Shown piece after piece: positions 29,036-39,412 of a stretch of DNA of 64,000 nt (position 1 is its first letter; every line of letters begins with the position of its first letter). Source of the stretch: Pelobates cultripes (lineage: Eukaryota > Chordata > Amphibia > Anura > Pelobatidae). The stretch is taken from positions 74,754,480 to 74,818,479 of the forward strand of contig OW240912.1 of assembly GCA_933207985.1 (NCBI GenBank). The letters are read 5' to 3'. The position numbers and the translations under genes were made by a program. The notes under the pieces are model-generated. The model saw nothing but the letters and a program-made list of their open reading frames with translations, did no database searches and had not been told where the DNA came from.

Positions 29036-30350
29036 GCCAGTGTTTTGTCTTGAGTATATTTAAAGATATATTAGTCTTCTAGTTTACATTGCAGCATATG
29101 CATAAACATGGAGTTCACCACAAACATTATGAAGGTTATCTATAAAATCATAAAGCAGCCTAAATATTAGATTCTGATGAAGTTCACCATGTTTAACGTT
29201 ATTCAGATAGAAATTAACTTTACTGTCTCAAACCAAATCAGACGTGGGTTAGGGACAAAGAGACACTTTACTGCCCAAATAAAATAAATACATAAATTAA
29301 TAAAAAGCACTACTTAGTACATACTCCCAATTAAAATATGCATGTACTTATGCATTTCTTTAATTTAGGTATATCTAAAAGCAGCTTGCAAAAGCTGCAG
29401 ATTTCTTGTCTAATCCCGCCCAGACTTTCTGTGGCTGGCCAATCACATACTTCCCAATGCAGCTCAGTGAGAAGTCTTTGCAAAGCAGGTGCTCTGGGCA
29501 ATTGATGCCTCTTGAGTTTAGCTCCACTGAGCTAACCAAACCAAGAAGTAACAGGAAGGGTTGTTCATTTATAAAATTGTCAGTTTCTACTTTTTCACAC
29601 ATAATGTTAGGGATTTAGAGTGTTCTTTTGATCATTTAGATATTGGAAAAAATATATATTTTTAATACTTTTAAAACTTTGCTTCCTTACAAAAATCGTA
29701 AAGATTGTCTCATCAAATTGTAACCACTTAGCTTAAATGGGTCACCCCCCCCCCCCCATATACCATTTTTCCTAAGCATGCCTCCAAGCAAAAGTTACAA
29801 TTATAGTGTAAAGTCATTTTAATTTTAAAAATGTTAATGCATGACTGGCGCACAAAAATATCTAAATAAAAACCGTTGTTTTTTGAATGTCTGTGCTTCT
29901 AACAATATTATTTAGCTATAAGCTTGTTACTTTTATTAAACAACTGCAAAATACCACAATTACAAAACTACAACTACTAACAAGCCAGGCTTATATACCT
30001 ATATGACTAATAAATGGCATTAAGTTTACTAGAAATGTCAACCTTGTGGTAGTTTGGTTTCTCAAATAAATTTTGAAAGCTGCTATTGTGTGTAAGGGAT
30101 TCAACAAACACTTTATTTGCTCCCTGAGAACTTCTCTGTTAGTCTATCTCAAAGTAATAATGGAGCAGAGGTCGTTTGTGCTAAAAAGAAGAGAAAACAA
30201 TAAAAAAAAAGTTTGTTTATTTATATCAAAACATTTATATGTATATATATATATATATATATATTGTAATCTTCTTAACATTTAAAACATTTAAAACATA
30301 ACATTCAATAGGGGTGTGCATGGACAAAAAATTTGGTTCAGTTCTGAAAT
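29036..30350. other. Upstream of copy B: interspersed repeats, no gene
   Basis: At 29385-29570 'gcaaaagctgcagatttc', 'ggctggccaatcacatac' and 'ctcagtgagaagtctttgc' look like a mobile repeat. A C10-type homopolymer is at 29746-29757 and a (TA)n run at 30240-30263. No credible coding. Confidence 0.4.
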
Positions 30351-30553
30351 TGCCAGGACTGCCACCACAACCACTTACACATCTGTAGGGCTCTCGCCTC
30401 CCAGTGCCAGGACTGCCACTGCAAACATTTACACATCTGTAAGGCTCCCAGTGCCCCGACTACCAACACAACAACTTACACATCTGTGGGGCTCCCAGTG
30501 CCAGGATTGCCACCACAACCACTTACACATCCATAGGGCTCCCAGTGCCAGGA
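30351..30553. repeat. Minisatellite, ~55-62-bp unit
   Basis: About three and a half copies of a unit containing 'gccaggactgccacc', 'acttacacatctgtagggct' and 'cccagtgcc'. The 80-codon ORF across it is repeat-derived. Confidence 0.8.
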
Positions 30554-30599
30554 ATTAGCTTATTGGTCAAGATTCCTGTCATCATTCATGTAATTTTAT

Positions 30600-31245
30600 A
30601 ACACGACAGGAGGCTTCGTATTTGCATTAACTTTCTTTACTAACTCCATAGCAGCAAAGAAAAAAGTGTACTAATAATCTTAATTTTAATAATGACAGGA
30701 GGTGAGTATTTCCCTCCCCTTCATCTTGACGTTCCCACCCTTATGGAGCTAGGTTAAAGTTAACGGATATAAATTGTCTCCAGTATTTGAGTTAAGTAGG
30801 AATACATATGTATAGGGGAAGAGTATTGTTATCTCTTGCAACGTGATTTAGCTAACATAACATCTTAATAGTCATTTAGGAGTTTATACATACGTTCCTA
30901 GACATATGCTTCATACGGCCTGTTCCGTATCACTGATACTAGTCTCTCTTTCTTTTCAGTTTAACAAGGCTCAGGGATTGAGAAGATTATATTCCCTAAT
31001 GTTTCCACGTTGGATTAAGAGTTCAAGTTGAATTGGACAAAGTTACTATTTTACTGACTTGTGATGTGGCACTAGCCAAGCGGAAATGATTGGTCATGCT
31101 TGGACTTATATACTCTCTGACGCAGTCTGATTGTTTTTTTCTTTTAAAAGTTTTTTTCTTTGCTGCTATGGAGTTAGTAAAGAAAGTTAATGCAAATACT
31201 CGCCTCCTGTCATTATTAAAATTAAGATTATTAGTACACTGTGCA
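30600..31245. mobile_element. Inverted-repeat element with permuted arms
   Basis: The left arm at 30604-30720 reads gacaggaggc, 'tatttgcattaactttc', 'ctccatagcagcaaag', then 'tgtactaataatcttaa', 'aataatgacaggaggtgag'. The right arm at 31148-31245 is the reverse complement of these blocks but with the second block on the outer side. The pair encloses ~430 bp without coding. A DNA-transposon origin is likely; the class is not determined. Confidence 0.65.
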
Positions 31246-31999
31246 AGCATAATCTTCAATTTTCCCTCCCTCTCTCGCCACTTTTCAGAAATCCAAAGCA
31301 CTTCGGTAATTTGTTTTGAATATTTTTATTGTATGCATAACATAGGTTCATACGTCAAACTGATTTGTAATAAAGCAAGTGGTTGCCCACGCAGGGGCTT
31401 AAGCATTGATTCAACACAGTGTATACTTTTGGTTGCCTGCGCAGAGGCGGACTGTGTTGTCTTTTTAGTTCGGTGAGAGCGTTAAGTAAGTGTTTTGTGC
31501 TAACTGGTGTGTGCAGGTGCTGCGTGTTTGCTAGTTAGTGAATGCAAACTGTCGCCTGTGTGGAGGCAAATTAACCATCTTGCTAATTAGAGTCAGACTG
31601 AAAGCGATAATCCAAAATACAAAAACTTTTCCCAACTTTTAACATATGGGGCATATTTGTTCGCAGTCTGCAGTGCGTTAATATATAACAAAGCTATCTG
31701 GATGTCAGGCTTACAGTAATAAGCTGCAGTCAGCTATTTAGTATGTATTAGTGGACATTATCAACCTTTGGTCCCTATGGGCATTATAGCATAAACTGTA
31801 CATTCCTTTGGCATTTTAAACCTGCGAACTATGTAAAAGCTTAAAAAATGAATGCAACTTTTAAGCCACAAACGCGAGCTATCAATCCACAGGGTGGCTC
31901 CGAATGCGTCAATCTGAAATAAGCTGTGGCTAGTCATGCAATATACGTAATGAAGTATATAGGCCAACAAAAACATTAATAGGGACCGTAACCATATGG
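31246..31999. other. No gene recognised
   Basis: AT-rich sequence with two direct repeats of 'ttgcc(c/t)(a/g)cgcag' near 31383-31445. Nothing coding that I can support. Confidence 0.35.
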
Positions 32000-33195
32000 A
32001 AGCAAGGTTGGCAGGAACTTGAGAGGGGGCTGTATGGCAGTCTGAGGGAGGCTCAACATGTCTCAGCTACGATGCAGTCCTCCGGTCACCGAGCCTCCGT
32101 CCGTTCACCCCACACCGCCCCCCGCCCACCAGACAGGTCCTCCGCGGCGCCGTGGGCACTCAGGGGCAGAGATTGTCCACTGGACCCCACCACAAAGTCC
32201 ACAACTCTCTCGCCCCCTGCACCTCCCCGGTACCACGTTGTTCCCTATGGAGCAAGCACCCCCATGTCTCTCCCGGTGCCGGCCTCACACTTAAAGCTGG
32301 TGCCCAGCCCCCCCGGCCACCGGTCCGCCGGCAGGGCAGCGCACTCCCGCCCCACAGGGCTCACGACACCAGGGACATAATTCTCCGGGGACCTCCATAC
32401 CCAGAGACTGGGGTACTCACTGCTCCAGTCGGCTTGTGGGCGGTGTGTAGGCCCCGTCCAGCGCTCAGTATCGTCTGGGCCTGCTTGAGCTGGCCATGCC
32501 AGTCCCCCTCATTACATTTTTCCGTGGTCCTCTGGGTGCGGTGAGCCGTGCCGGATCAGTTCCATAAGAATGCAGGTGGTCCTTTTCATTTCAGCTCCTG
32601 GTCTGTCTTGCCAAGGCTGACGGATGACCATCTTTCAGGGAGTGAGCAGCCTCCCTTCATTCGGGGTCTGTGTGTCTCCACACTCTAGCTCTCCTCTCCC
32701 TCCATGTTAATGACAGTTTCTGCTGGCTTGCTGCTTCACATGCAGCTTTTGCCAGTGTAGGCGGCCAGCGCACACCCCACGCGGGAATTCCCGCCGTGGC
32801 ATAGGTCACCGCCATGCGGCCGGGATAACCCCCACCGGCCGGGGGGGGGGGGCAGGGCCGTGCCCCGGGCCGGGTGTGCAAAGGGAACCATCTGTGCAGC
32901 GTCTCTCCCGCTGAAATGTTTCGGGGCTGCGCCTCTCTGTGGCGTCCTGCCGCGTGGCGTTGTCTCGGCCGGATGCTCTGCCGCGTGTAGGCCTGTCTCG
33001 CCCTCCGTTGCTCGTCCACCTTGTGGTGTGCTTCTTGCCGGCATCCGAGGTGTGCTGGGGTGTGCTGGGGTCGTTCCCTGTTAGTTGTTGTCGGGATAGC
33101 CGACTTTTTAGCAGTCTTTTGTGCCTTTTTGCTCAGGTTAATGCCGGAGCCCATGTTTAGTGCGTCTGTTCGGCCCGGCGGCCCGGCCCCGCCCC
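32000..33195 (-). mobile_element. GC-rich retroelement 5' module (third copy of the 1-596 family)
   Basis: A GC-rich block ending 'gcccggcggcccggccccgcc', like the ends of 1-596 and 43790-44235. ORFs of up to 191 codons (32657-33232, minus) are Pro/Arg/Ala-rich with no domain and reflect GC content. Interpreted as a 5' UTR-like module of a minus-strand retroelement. Confidence 0.45.
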
Positions 33196-33303
33196 CCACT
33201 TCGGTAATTTGGAACTTCGGCAATTCGGACATTTGTAATTATCCAAATTTCATGAAATTTGTCCGAATATACATTCAGAACAAAACAAATTGCACATGTT
33301 TAC
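33196..33303. repeat. Inverted relative of the 19.68-kb CCGAA repeat
   Basis: Reads 'cttcggtaatttggaacttcg', 'gtccgaatatacattc', and ends AAATTGCACATGT followed by tta. It is the reverse complement of the start of the 19678-19862 repeat. Confidence 0.6.
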
Positions 33304-33872
33304 CATTTCATTCACTATATCTGTCAATTAAAGCAGTTTTGTGTCACTGTATTGCAGTTCCTTGCAAAACAAATACAAGAATATCTGTGCTCTATAACAC
33401 TTCTTTCCAATAAGTGTCCAGGATTGGTGGCCAAACATATAAATGTCAACGTTTAAAATTATTTTGTGAAAAAGTCTTTAATATCAGAAGTGTCCTTTAT
33501 AAAGTTTATTTTTCCCTCCAATTCTATCTTCAGCAGAACATAGCAGTGCTTAAAACCAGTAAAAGACAGGGGGGGGAATTGCAAAAACTACACATAGAGT
33601 TCTGACTGTTATAAAAAGTATAACATTTGTTAAAAACAAAGAAATCTCTTACTTTAAACAAAGTGACAGATTTTCGACCATAGGGACATAGGTCTTTGCT
33701 GAGGTTGCTCATTATCTCGTCATTCGTCTGGGATCAGCTATTCAGTTGCTCGTGTGGAAATCCTTAAGGCATTCGTTTTAACTCATAAAATGAAATGTCA
33801 GCAGAGAGTCCTGTATAGTTCTGTATCATAGGCTATATAAGTAGGAGTTTGAACACGCAGGGACCATGTCAT
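33304..33872. other. No gene recognised
   Basis: Unremarkable AT-rich DNA between two repeats. Confidence 0.4.
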
Positions 33873-33994
33873 CCATAGAAACATAGAAACATAGAATGTG
33901 ACGGCAGATAAGAACCATTCGGCCCATCTAGTCTGCCCAATTTTCCAAATACTTTCATTAGTCCCTAGCCTTATCTTATAGTTAGGATAGCCTT

Positions 33995-35672
33995 ATGCCT
34001 ATCCCACGCATGCTTAAACTCCTTTACTGTGTTAACCTCTACCACTTCAGCTGGAAGGCTATTCCATGCATCCACTACCCTCTCAGTAAAGTAATACTTC
34101 CTGATATTATTTTTTTAAACCTTTGTCCCTCTAATTTAAGACTATGTCCTCTTGTTGTGGTAGTTTTTCTTCTTTTAAATATAGTCTCCTCCTTTACTGT
34201 GTTGATTCCCTTTATATATTTAAATGTTTCTATCATATCCCCCCTGTCTCGTCTTTCCTCCAAGCTATACATGTTAAGTTCTTTTAACCTTTCCTGGTAA
34301 GTTTTATCCCGCAATCCATGAACCAGTTTAGTAGCCCTTCTCTGAACCCTCTAAGGTATCAATATCCTTCTGAAGATACGGTCTCCAGTACTGTGTACAA
34401 TACTCCAAGTGAGGTCTCACCAGTGTTCTGTATAATGGCATGAGCACTTCCCTCTTTCTACTGCTAATACCTCTCCCTATACAACCAAGCATTCTGCTAG
34501 CATTTCCTGCTGCTCTATTAAATTGTCTGCCTACCTTTAAGTCATCAGAAATAATCACCCCTAGATCCCTTTCCTCATATGTTGAGGTTAGAACTCTATC
34601 AAATATTCTGTACTCTGCCCTTGGGTTTTTACGTCCAAGATGCATTATCTTGCACTTATCCACATTAAATGTCAGTTGCCACAATTCTGACCATTTTTCT
34701 AGTTTACCTAAATCATTTGTCATTTGGCTTATCCCTCCTGGAACATCAACCCTGTTACATATCTTAGTATCATCAGCAAAAAGACATACCTTACCATCAA
34801 CCTTCTGCAATATCACTAATAAAAATATTAAAGAGAATGGGTCCAAGTACAGATCCCTGAGGCACCCCACTGGTGACAAGTCCAAGCTTCGAATATATTC
34901 CATTAACTACAACCCTCTGTTGCCTGTCACTCAGCCACTGCCTTACCCATTCAACAATATTGGAATCCAAACTTAAAGATTGCAGTTTATTGATAAGCCT
35001 TCTATGTGCAACAGTGTCAAAAGCCTTACTGAAATCTAGGTAAGCAATGTCTACTGCACCACCCTGATCTATATTTTAGTTACCCAATCAAAAAAATCAA
35101 TAAGATTAGTTTGGCATGATCTCCCTGAAGTAAACCCATGTTGTCTCTGATCTTGAAATCCATGTGTTTTTAGATGTTCATCAATCCTATCCTTTAACAT
35201 GGTTTCCATCACTTTCCCCACTACTGAAGTAAGGCTTACTGGCCTATAGTTGCCCGACTCCTCCCTATTACCTTTCTTGTAAATGGGCATAACATTCGCT
35301 AACTTCCAATCTTCTGGGACTACTCCTGTTAACAATGATTGGTTAAAAAAATCTGTTAATGGTTTTGCTAGTACACCACTAAGCTCTTTTAATAGCTTTG
35401 GGTGTATTCCATCAGGTCCCATTGACTTATTTGTCTTTACTTTTGACAGTTGAAATAGAACCTCTTCCTCTGTAAACTCACGTGTAATAAATGACTCATT
35501 TATCCTTTTTCTCAACTTTCCTTCATTTTCATCTGTAAATACAGAACAAAAATATTCATTGAGGCAGTCAGCTAGACCTTTATCCTCTTCTACATACCTT
35601 CCTTCTTTTGTTTTTAATCTAACTAATCCTTGTTTTACTTTTCTTTTCTCATTTATGTATCTAAAAAATGTT
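33995..35672 (-). pseudogene. CR1 ORF2, reverse transcriptase and C-terminus
   Basis: Blocks in order: FTEEEVLFQLSKVKTNKSMGPDG and LLTGVVPEDWKLANVMPIYKKG with NYRPVSLTSVVGKVME (35069-35515). Then, after a break, GKVCLFADDTKI, the catalytic FADD box, LTFNVDKCKIMHLG, and LVRPHLEYCTQYWRPYLQKDI (34328-34903), and finally ERLKELNMYSLEERRDRGD (34075-34314). Frameshifts between the blocks show it is not translated as one protein. Confidence 0.85.
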
Positions 35673-36800
35673 TTATCCCCCTTTTTTACTGACTGCTATT
35701 TTCTCTTCTGTGTGTGATTTGGAAGCTCTTATAACTTGCTTAGCCTCTTTCTGCCTAATCTTATAGATCATTTTGTCTCCCTCACTCTGGTTTTTTTTAT
35801 AATTCCTAAATGCTAACTTTTTGTTTTTAACTATTTTGGCCACATCTGCAGAGTACCACAGTGGTTTCTTGAATTTTTTGCTTTTACTGACAAGCCTAAT
35901 GCAATTTTCTGTTGCCTTCAATAGTGCAACTTTTAAATAATCCCATTTCTCTTGGACTCCATTTAAATTGCTCCAGTCTGATAATGACTCCTCTACCCAT
36001 ATTCTAATTTTAGAAAAGTCTGTTTTTCTAAAGTCTAAAACTTTTGTTTTTGTGTGGTGTGACTCAGTCACTGTTCTTATATTAAACCACACTGACTGAT
36101 GATCACTGGATCCTAAACTTTCACCTACAGTAACATCTGATACCAAATCTCCATTTGTTAACACTAAATCTAGTATGGCCTCTTTACGAGTTGGCTCCTC
36201 AACAACTTGTTTTAGAGACAATCCCAGTAGGGAGTTTAGAATATGTGTGCTCCTGGCACAAGTAGCTAATTTTGTTTTCCAATTTACATCAGGAAGATTA
36301 AAGTCACCCATGATGATAACTTCCCCCTTCATTGTCATTTTAGCTATTTCCTCAACTAGTAGATTATCTAACTCTTCAATTTGTCCTGGGGGCCTATAAA
36401 TCACACCTACACGAGTTACTGTGTGATTACCAAATTCTAACGTAGCCCAAACGGACTCTATGTTTGCCTCACTAACTTTTATTAGGCTAGATTTTATGCT
36501 ATCCTTCACATACAAGGCCACCCCTCCCCCTTTCTTGCCTTCCCTATCTTTCCTATATAAAGAGTACCCTGGTATTGCTATGTCCCAGTCATTTTTCTCA
36601 TTGTACCATGTCTCAGTAATAGCGACTAAATCTACACTCAGTTGCCATTATTGCCACAAGTTCATGGATCTTATTCCCTAAACTGCGAGCATTTGTAGAC
36701 ATGACTCTAAGCTTATCATTTTTTAACACACTTGCTACAGGCACCTTCTGTCCTTGTTTTGGGGGACAATTGGATTGATGTTTTATCACCCTTTTGCCCC
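35673..36800 (-). pseudogene. CR1 ORF2, endonuclease domain
   Basis: Upstream text STNARSLGNKIHELV (about 36690) and GGGVALYVKDSIKSS lead into the APE-type endonuclease: VGVIYRPPG, VIIMGDFNLPDVNW (the GDFN box), LVLTNGDLV and GSSDHQSVWF (the catalytic SDH motif). A 282-codon frame is open at 35673-36521; the first part is in another frame. The endonuclease nicks target DNA for target-primed reverse transcription. Confidence 0.85.
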
Positions 36801-36806
36801 CCCCTC

Positions 36807-37319
36807 CTAGTTTAAATACATCCTAGCAAAACCTCTGAACTGCTCACTGAGAACATTTGTTCCCTTTTGAGAAAGATGCAAACCATCTTTTTTGTACAGC
36901 TTATCTCCATTCCAAACAGAGTTACCATGAGAAATAAAGCCAAATCCTTGCTCCCGACACCATTCACCAAGCCACAAATTAAAGTCCCTAATACGCATCC
37001 GCCTGTCGTTCTGAGTGTTATGCACAGGCAGAACTTCAGAGAATGACAGTGTGGAAGCAACCTGCCGTATATCATTGGCAAAAACACAAAAAACTTCCTT
37101 AACCTCTGAAACCTCATTGCAAGCCAAGTCATTTGTCCCTAGATGGACAAGTACATCCAATTCCCCTTCCTGCTTTGCTTGCTTAACAATATTACAGATA
37201 CGTCTCCTGTCTCTGTGAGCAGTAGCTCCGGGAAGACACCTCACAAGACCACCATTGTCTATCTCCACACCTCTTATAATGGAATCAACCAACAACAACT
37301 GCTTTCTATTAGGCCTCAC
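36807..37319 (-). pseudogene. CR1 ORF1 esterase (SGNH hydrolase) domain
   Basis: The frame reads LLLVDSIIRGVEI (block I, usually GDS; here the Gly is replaced by Val), LDVLVHLGTNDL (block III with Gly and Asn) and KDGLHLSQKG (block V with the catalytic Asp-x-x-His). These are the landmarks of the esterase domain found in CR1-type ORF1 proteins, thought to aid RNA or membrane interaction during retrotransposition. 170 codons are open, but the N-terminus is missing or out of frame. Confidence 0.8.
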
Positions 37320-37488
37320 CAGACAACCCCATTACCAATAATTTTGGACCATTACGTGGACCAATCAGAAACATTCAGTCAGAAACATTGTTAGTTTCTG
37401 CTAGTGCAGAAATGTTAGTGCTTTTAGTAAGTCTCTCCTGATTTGTTTGGATATTGACATAAGACTCTGGTTGGACTTGATTTACTGG

Positions 37489-38055
37489 TTAAAGGACCAC
37501 TATAGGCACCCAGACCACTTCAGCTCAATGAAGTGGTCTGGGTGCCAGGTCCATCTACGGCTAACCCTGCAGCTGTAAACATAGCAGTTTCAGAGAAAAT
37601 GCTATGTTTACATATGGGTTAATCCAGCCTCTAGTGGCTGTCTCATTGACAGCCGCTAGAGGCGCTTCCGCGCTTCTCACTGTGATTTCCACAGTGAGAA
37701 GACGCCAGCGTCCATAGGAAAGCATTGAGAATGCTTTCCTATGGACTGAGTGTATGCGCGCGCGGCTCTTGCCGCGCATGCGCATTCAGCCGTTGACGTC
37801 CAAAGGAGGAGGAGAGTCCCCAGCGCTGAGGGAGCCCGGTGCTGGAGAAAGGTGAGTGTTTAACCCCTTCCTCCCCCTTCAGCCCGGCGGGAGGGGGGCC
37901 ATGAGCAGGCCCGGACTGGCCATCGGGCATACCGGGAAAATCAAAAATCTCCCTGCAGGCGAGAGTTCACTCTCACCACTAGGACCACCAGGGAAAGCAG
38001 CATGGCTCCCCACTCCATGGCAGAACTCCACTCCCCTCCTCCTAGGCTAAAGGTA
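37489..38055. mobile_element. MITE of the AGGACCACTATAGGCACC family plus shared module
   Basis: Starts TTAAAGGACCACTATAGGC and continues through 'gctagaggcgcttccgcg' and a hairpin around 'ttctcactgtgatttccacagtgagaa'. It has the same order as 46844-47262. The part after 37900 ('ggcccggactggccatcggg', 'gagttcactctcaccactag') is shared with the 25.5-kb element, so two elements may be joined here. Confidence 0.7.
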
Positions 38056-38633
38056 AGAAGGGAGGGTGGGATGTAACTTTTTTTTTATTAATAAAAAAAA
38101 TATATAAAGTTAGATAAAAAATAAATTCACCCTCACACACACACACACAGCAACCCCAGACACACACAGCACCCCCAGACACACACAGCACTAATTTTTT
38201 TTTCCCAAACAATAAAGAAAAGTATGTCCCAGAATATTGTAAACAGCTCCCCTTCACCTTCACACATACATATAATAATATACACAAAAATTGGTGGAGC
38301 TGTAAAATACTTCCCTCTCTTCAAAATACAGCCAACAAAGCTGAAGCAGAAACAGAGGGAAACACAATAGTGCAGATAGTTTGATAAATACAGAGTAAAT
38401 CCGATATCTTTAAATAGGACACTCACAAAGGTAGAGCCATAAAATAACCTGGTTCTGGTCTGGATGTCAGTAGGATCCTCAAGGGGAGATCCAAACCCCA
38501 CTCCAGATGATAGGGAAGATTTTCAAGTAGTATATTCAGGAATAATAAATACTTTAAAATTCTATAAAAGTATATAATTTATTCCAAAGATAGGTCAAAT
38601 AAAAAACAAAAGCATAATTAAAAGTCCAATAGT
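38056..38633 (-). mobile_element. Distal part of Penelope copy 2 and flanking repeats
   Basis: Contains a short (CA)n run at 38130-38150 and AT-rich sequence. On the minus strand it follows the hammerhead-like motif. No coding seen. Confidence 0.35.
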
Positions 38634-38674
38634 CACCAAAACGCGTTTCGCCTGATAGGCTTCCTCAGTTGGTG
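38634..38674 (-). ncRNA. Hammerhead-ribozyme-like motif, Penelope copy 2
   Basis: Minus strand: CACCAA (stem I), CUGAGGA (fits CUGANGA), AGCC-UAUCA-GGC (stem II, three pairs with one extra A), GAAA, CGCGUU (palindromic ACGCGU for stem III; GUU cleavage site), UUGGUG, the exact complement of CACCAA. All hammerhead boxes are present. Short palindromic stem III hammerheads usually work as dimers. When the 2.1-kb TTAA insert is removed it lies about 0.8 kb downstream of the endonuclease ORF. Penelope-like elements are known to carry hammerheads in their terminal repeats. Confidence 0.65.
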
Positions 38675-39412
38675 TATGCTGTGCATCAAAGTCCTTGTGA
38701 TTCTTTTATATCCTTCCATTTGCTACAGATTCGCTGTTGTGGAATGCATCCTGCGTTCCATCCGGTGTAGGCAATTCACTTCCGGTTCAGCTTGATGTGT
38801 TCGCCATCAGATTCCTGTTTTGCCGATCATGTGATCGGGTGCGTCGTTCGAGGAACGCACATGCGTTCCATTAAGCATACACATCCGCCTCCTACACTAA
38901 ATACAAACGGATATGACGGCTGTGGAACGCAAATGCGCAAATGCGTTCCACCAACGGAAATGTAAAGAAAAAGCATACCGAGCAAAAATATATATATGTA
39001 TACATACAAATGAAGTCTTTACTAATTTAAAAAAGCAAGACAATAGAATTAACAAAAGTGAGGATGGAAGTGGTGATTAAAAAACATATATATCACCACT
39101 CTTATAGAGATTACATGGGAAAAGGATAATTAACAATAAAAATCAATTCTACCAATTGTATCTTATTAAAAATATACACATAAAATATATATCACCACTC
39201 CTATAGAGAGTACTCCTATAAAATGTATATCACCACTCCTATGGAGGGTACATGAGAAAGGATATGTTAGCAATGAAGATCATTTCTAACAATGAAATAT
39301 ACACATAAATATAAATCTAATAAAAAGTAAAAGAGATAACTCAAATACAAAAAATTAACATAAAAAATGGCATAATTCAAAATCTTGGTTCAGACCATTA
39401 GGGATAGGTGTG
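38675..39412 (-). mobile_element. Penelope copy 2, 3' untranslated part
   Basis: Lies between the coding remnant (left of the TTAA insertion) and the hammerhead-like motif. It contains repeated 'aacgcacatgcgttcc'-type units at 38740-38960 and three direct repeats of 'atatcaccactcctataga' at about 39088-39240. No coding. Confidence 0.5.

Larger units (their letters stand above)
33873..37330 (-). mobile_element. Near-complete CR1 LINE
   Basis: On the minus strand, from 37.3 kb downwards: an ORF1 part with an SGNH esterase domain, an ORF2 with endonuclease and reverse transcriptase, and the CR1 3' end with ATTCTATGTTTCTATGTTTC at 33873-33900. Several stops and frameshifts separate the blocks, so the copy is inactive, but damage is light compared with the L1-like copies, which suggests a fairly recent insertion. 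Truncated 3' ends of the same family occur at 9888 and 62705. Confidence 0.9.

Noticed and set aside
32058..33413. ORFs up to 191 codons in the GC-rich block
   Set aside because: Pro/Arg/Ala-rich without domain; the block is a repeated retroelement module, and stops are rare because of GC content.
34440..34976. 178-codon plus-strand ORF
   Set aside because: Shadow of the CR1 reverse transcriptase on the opposite strand.
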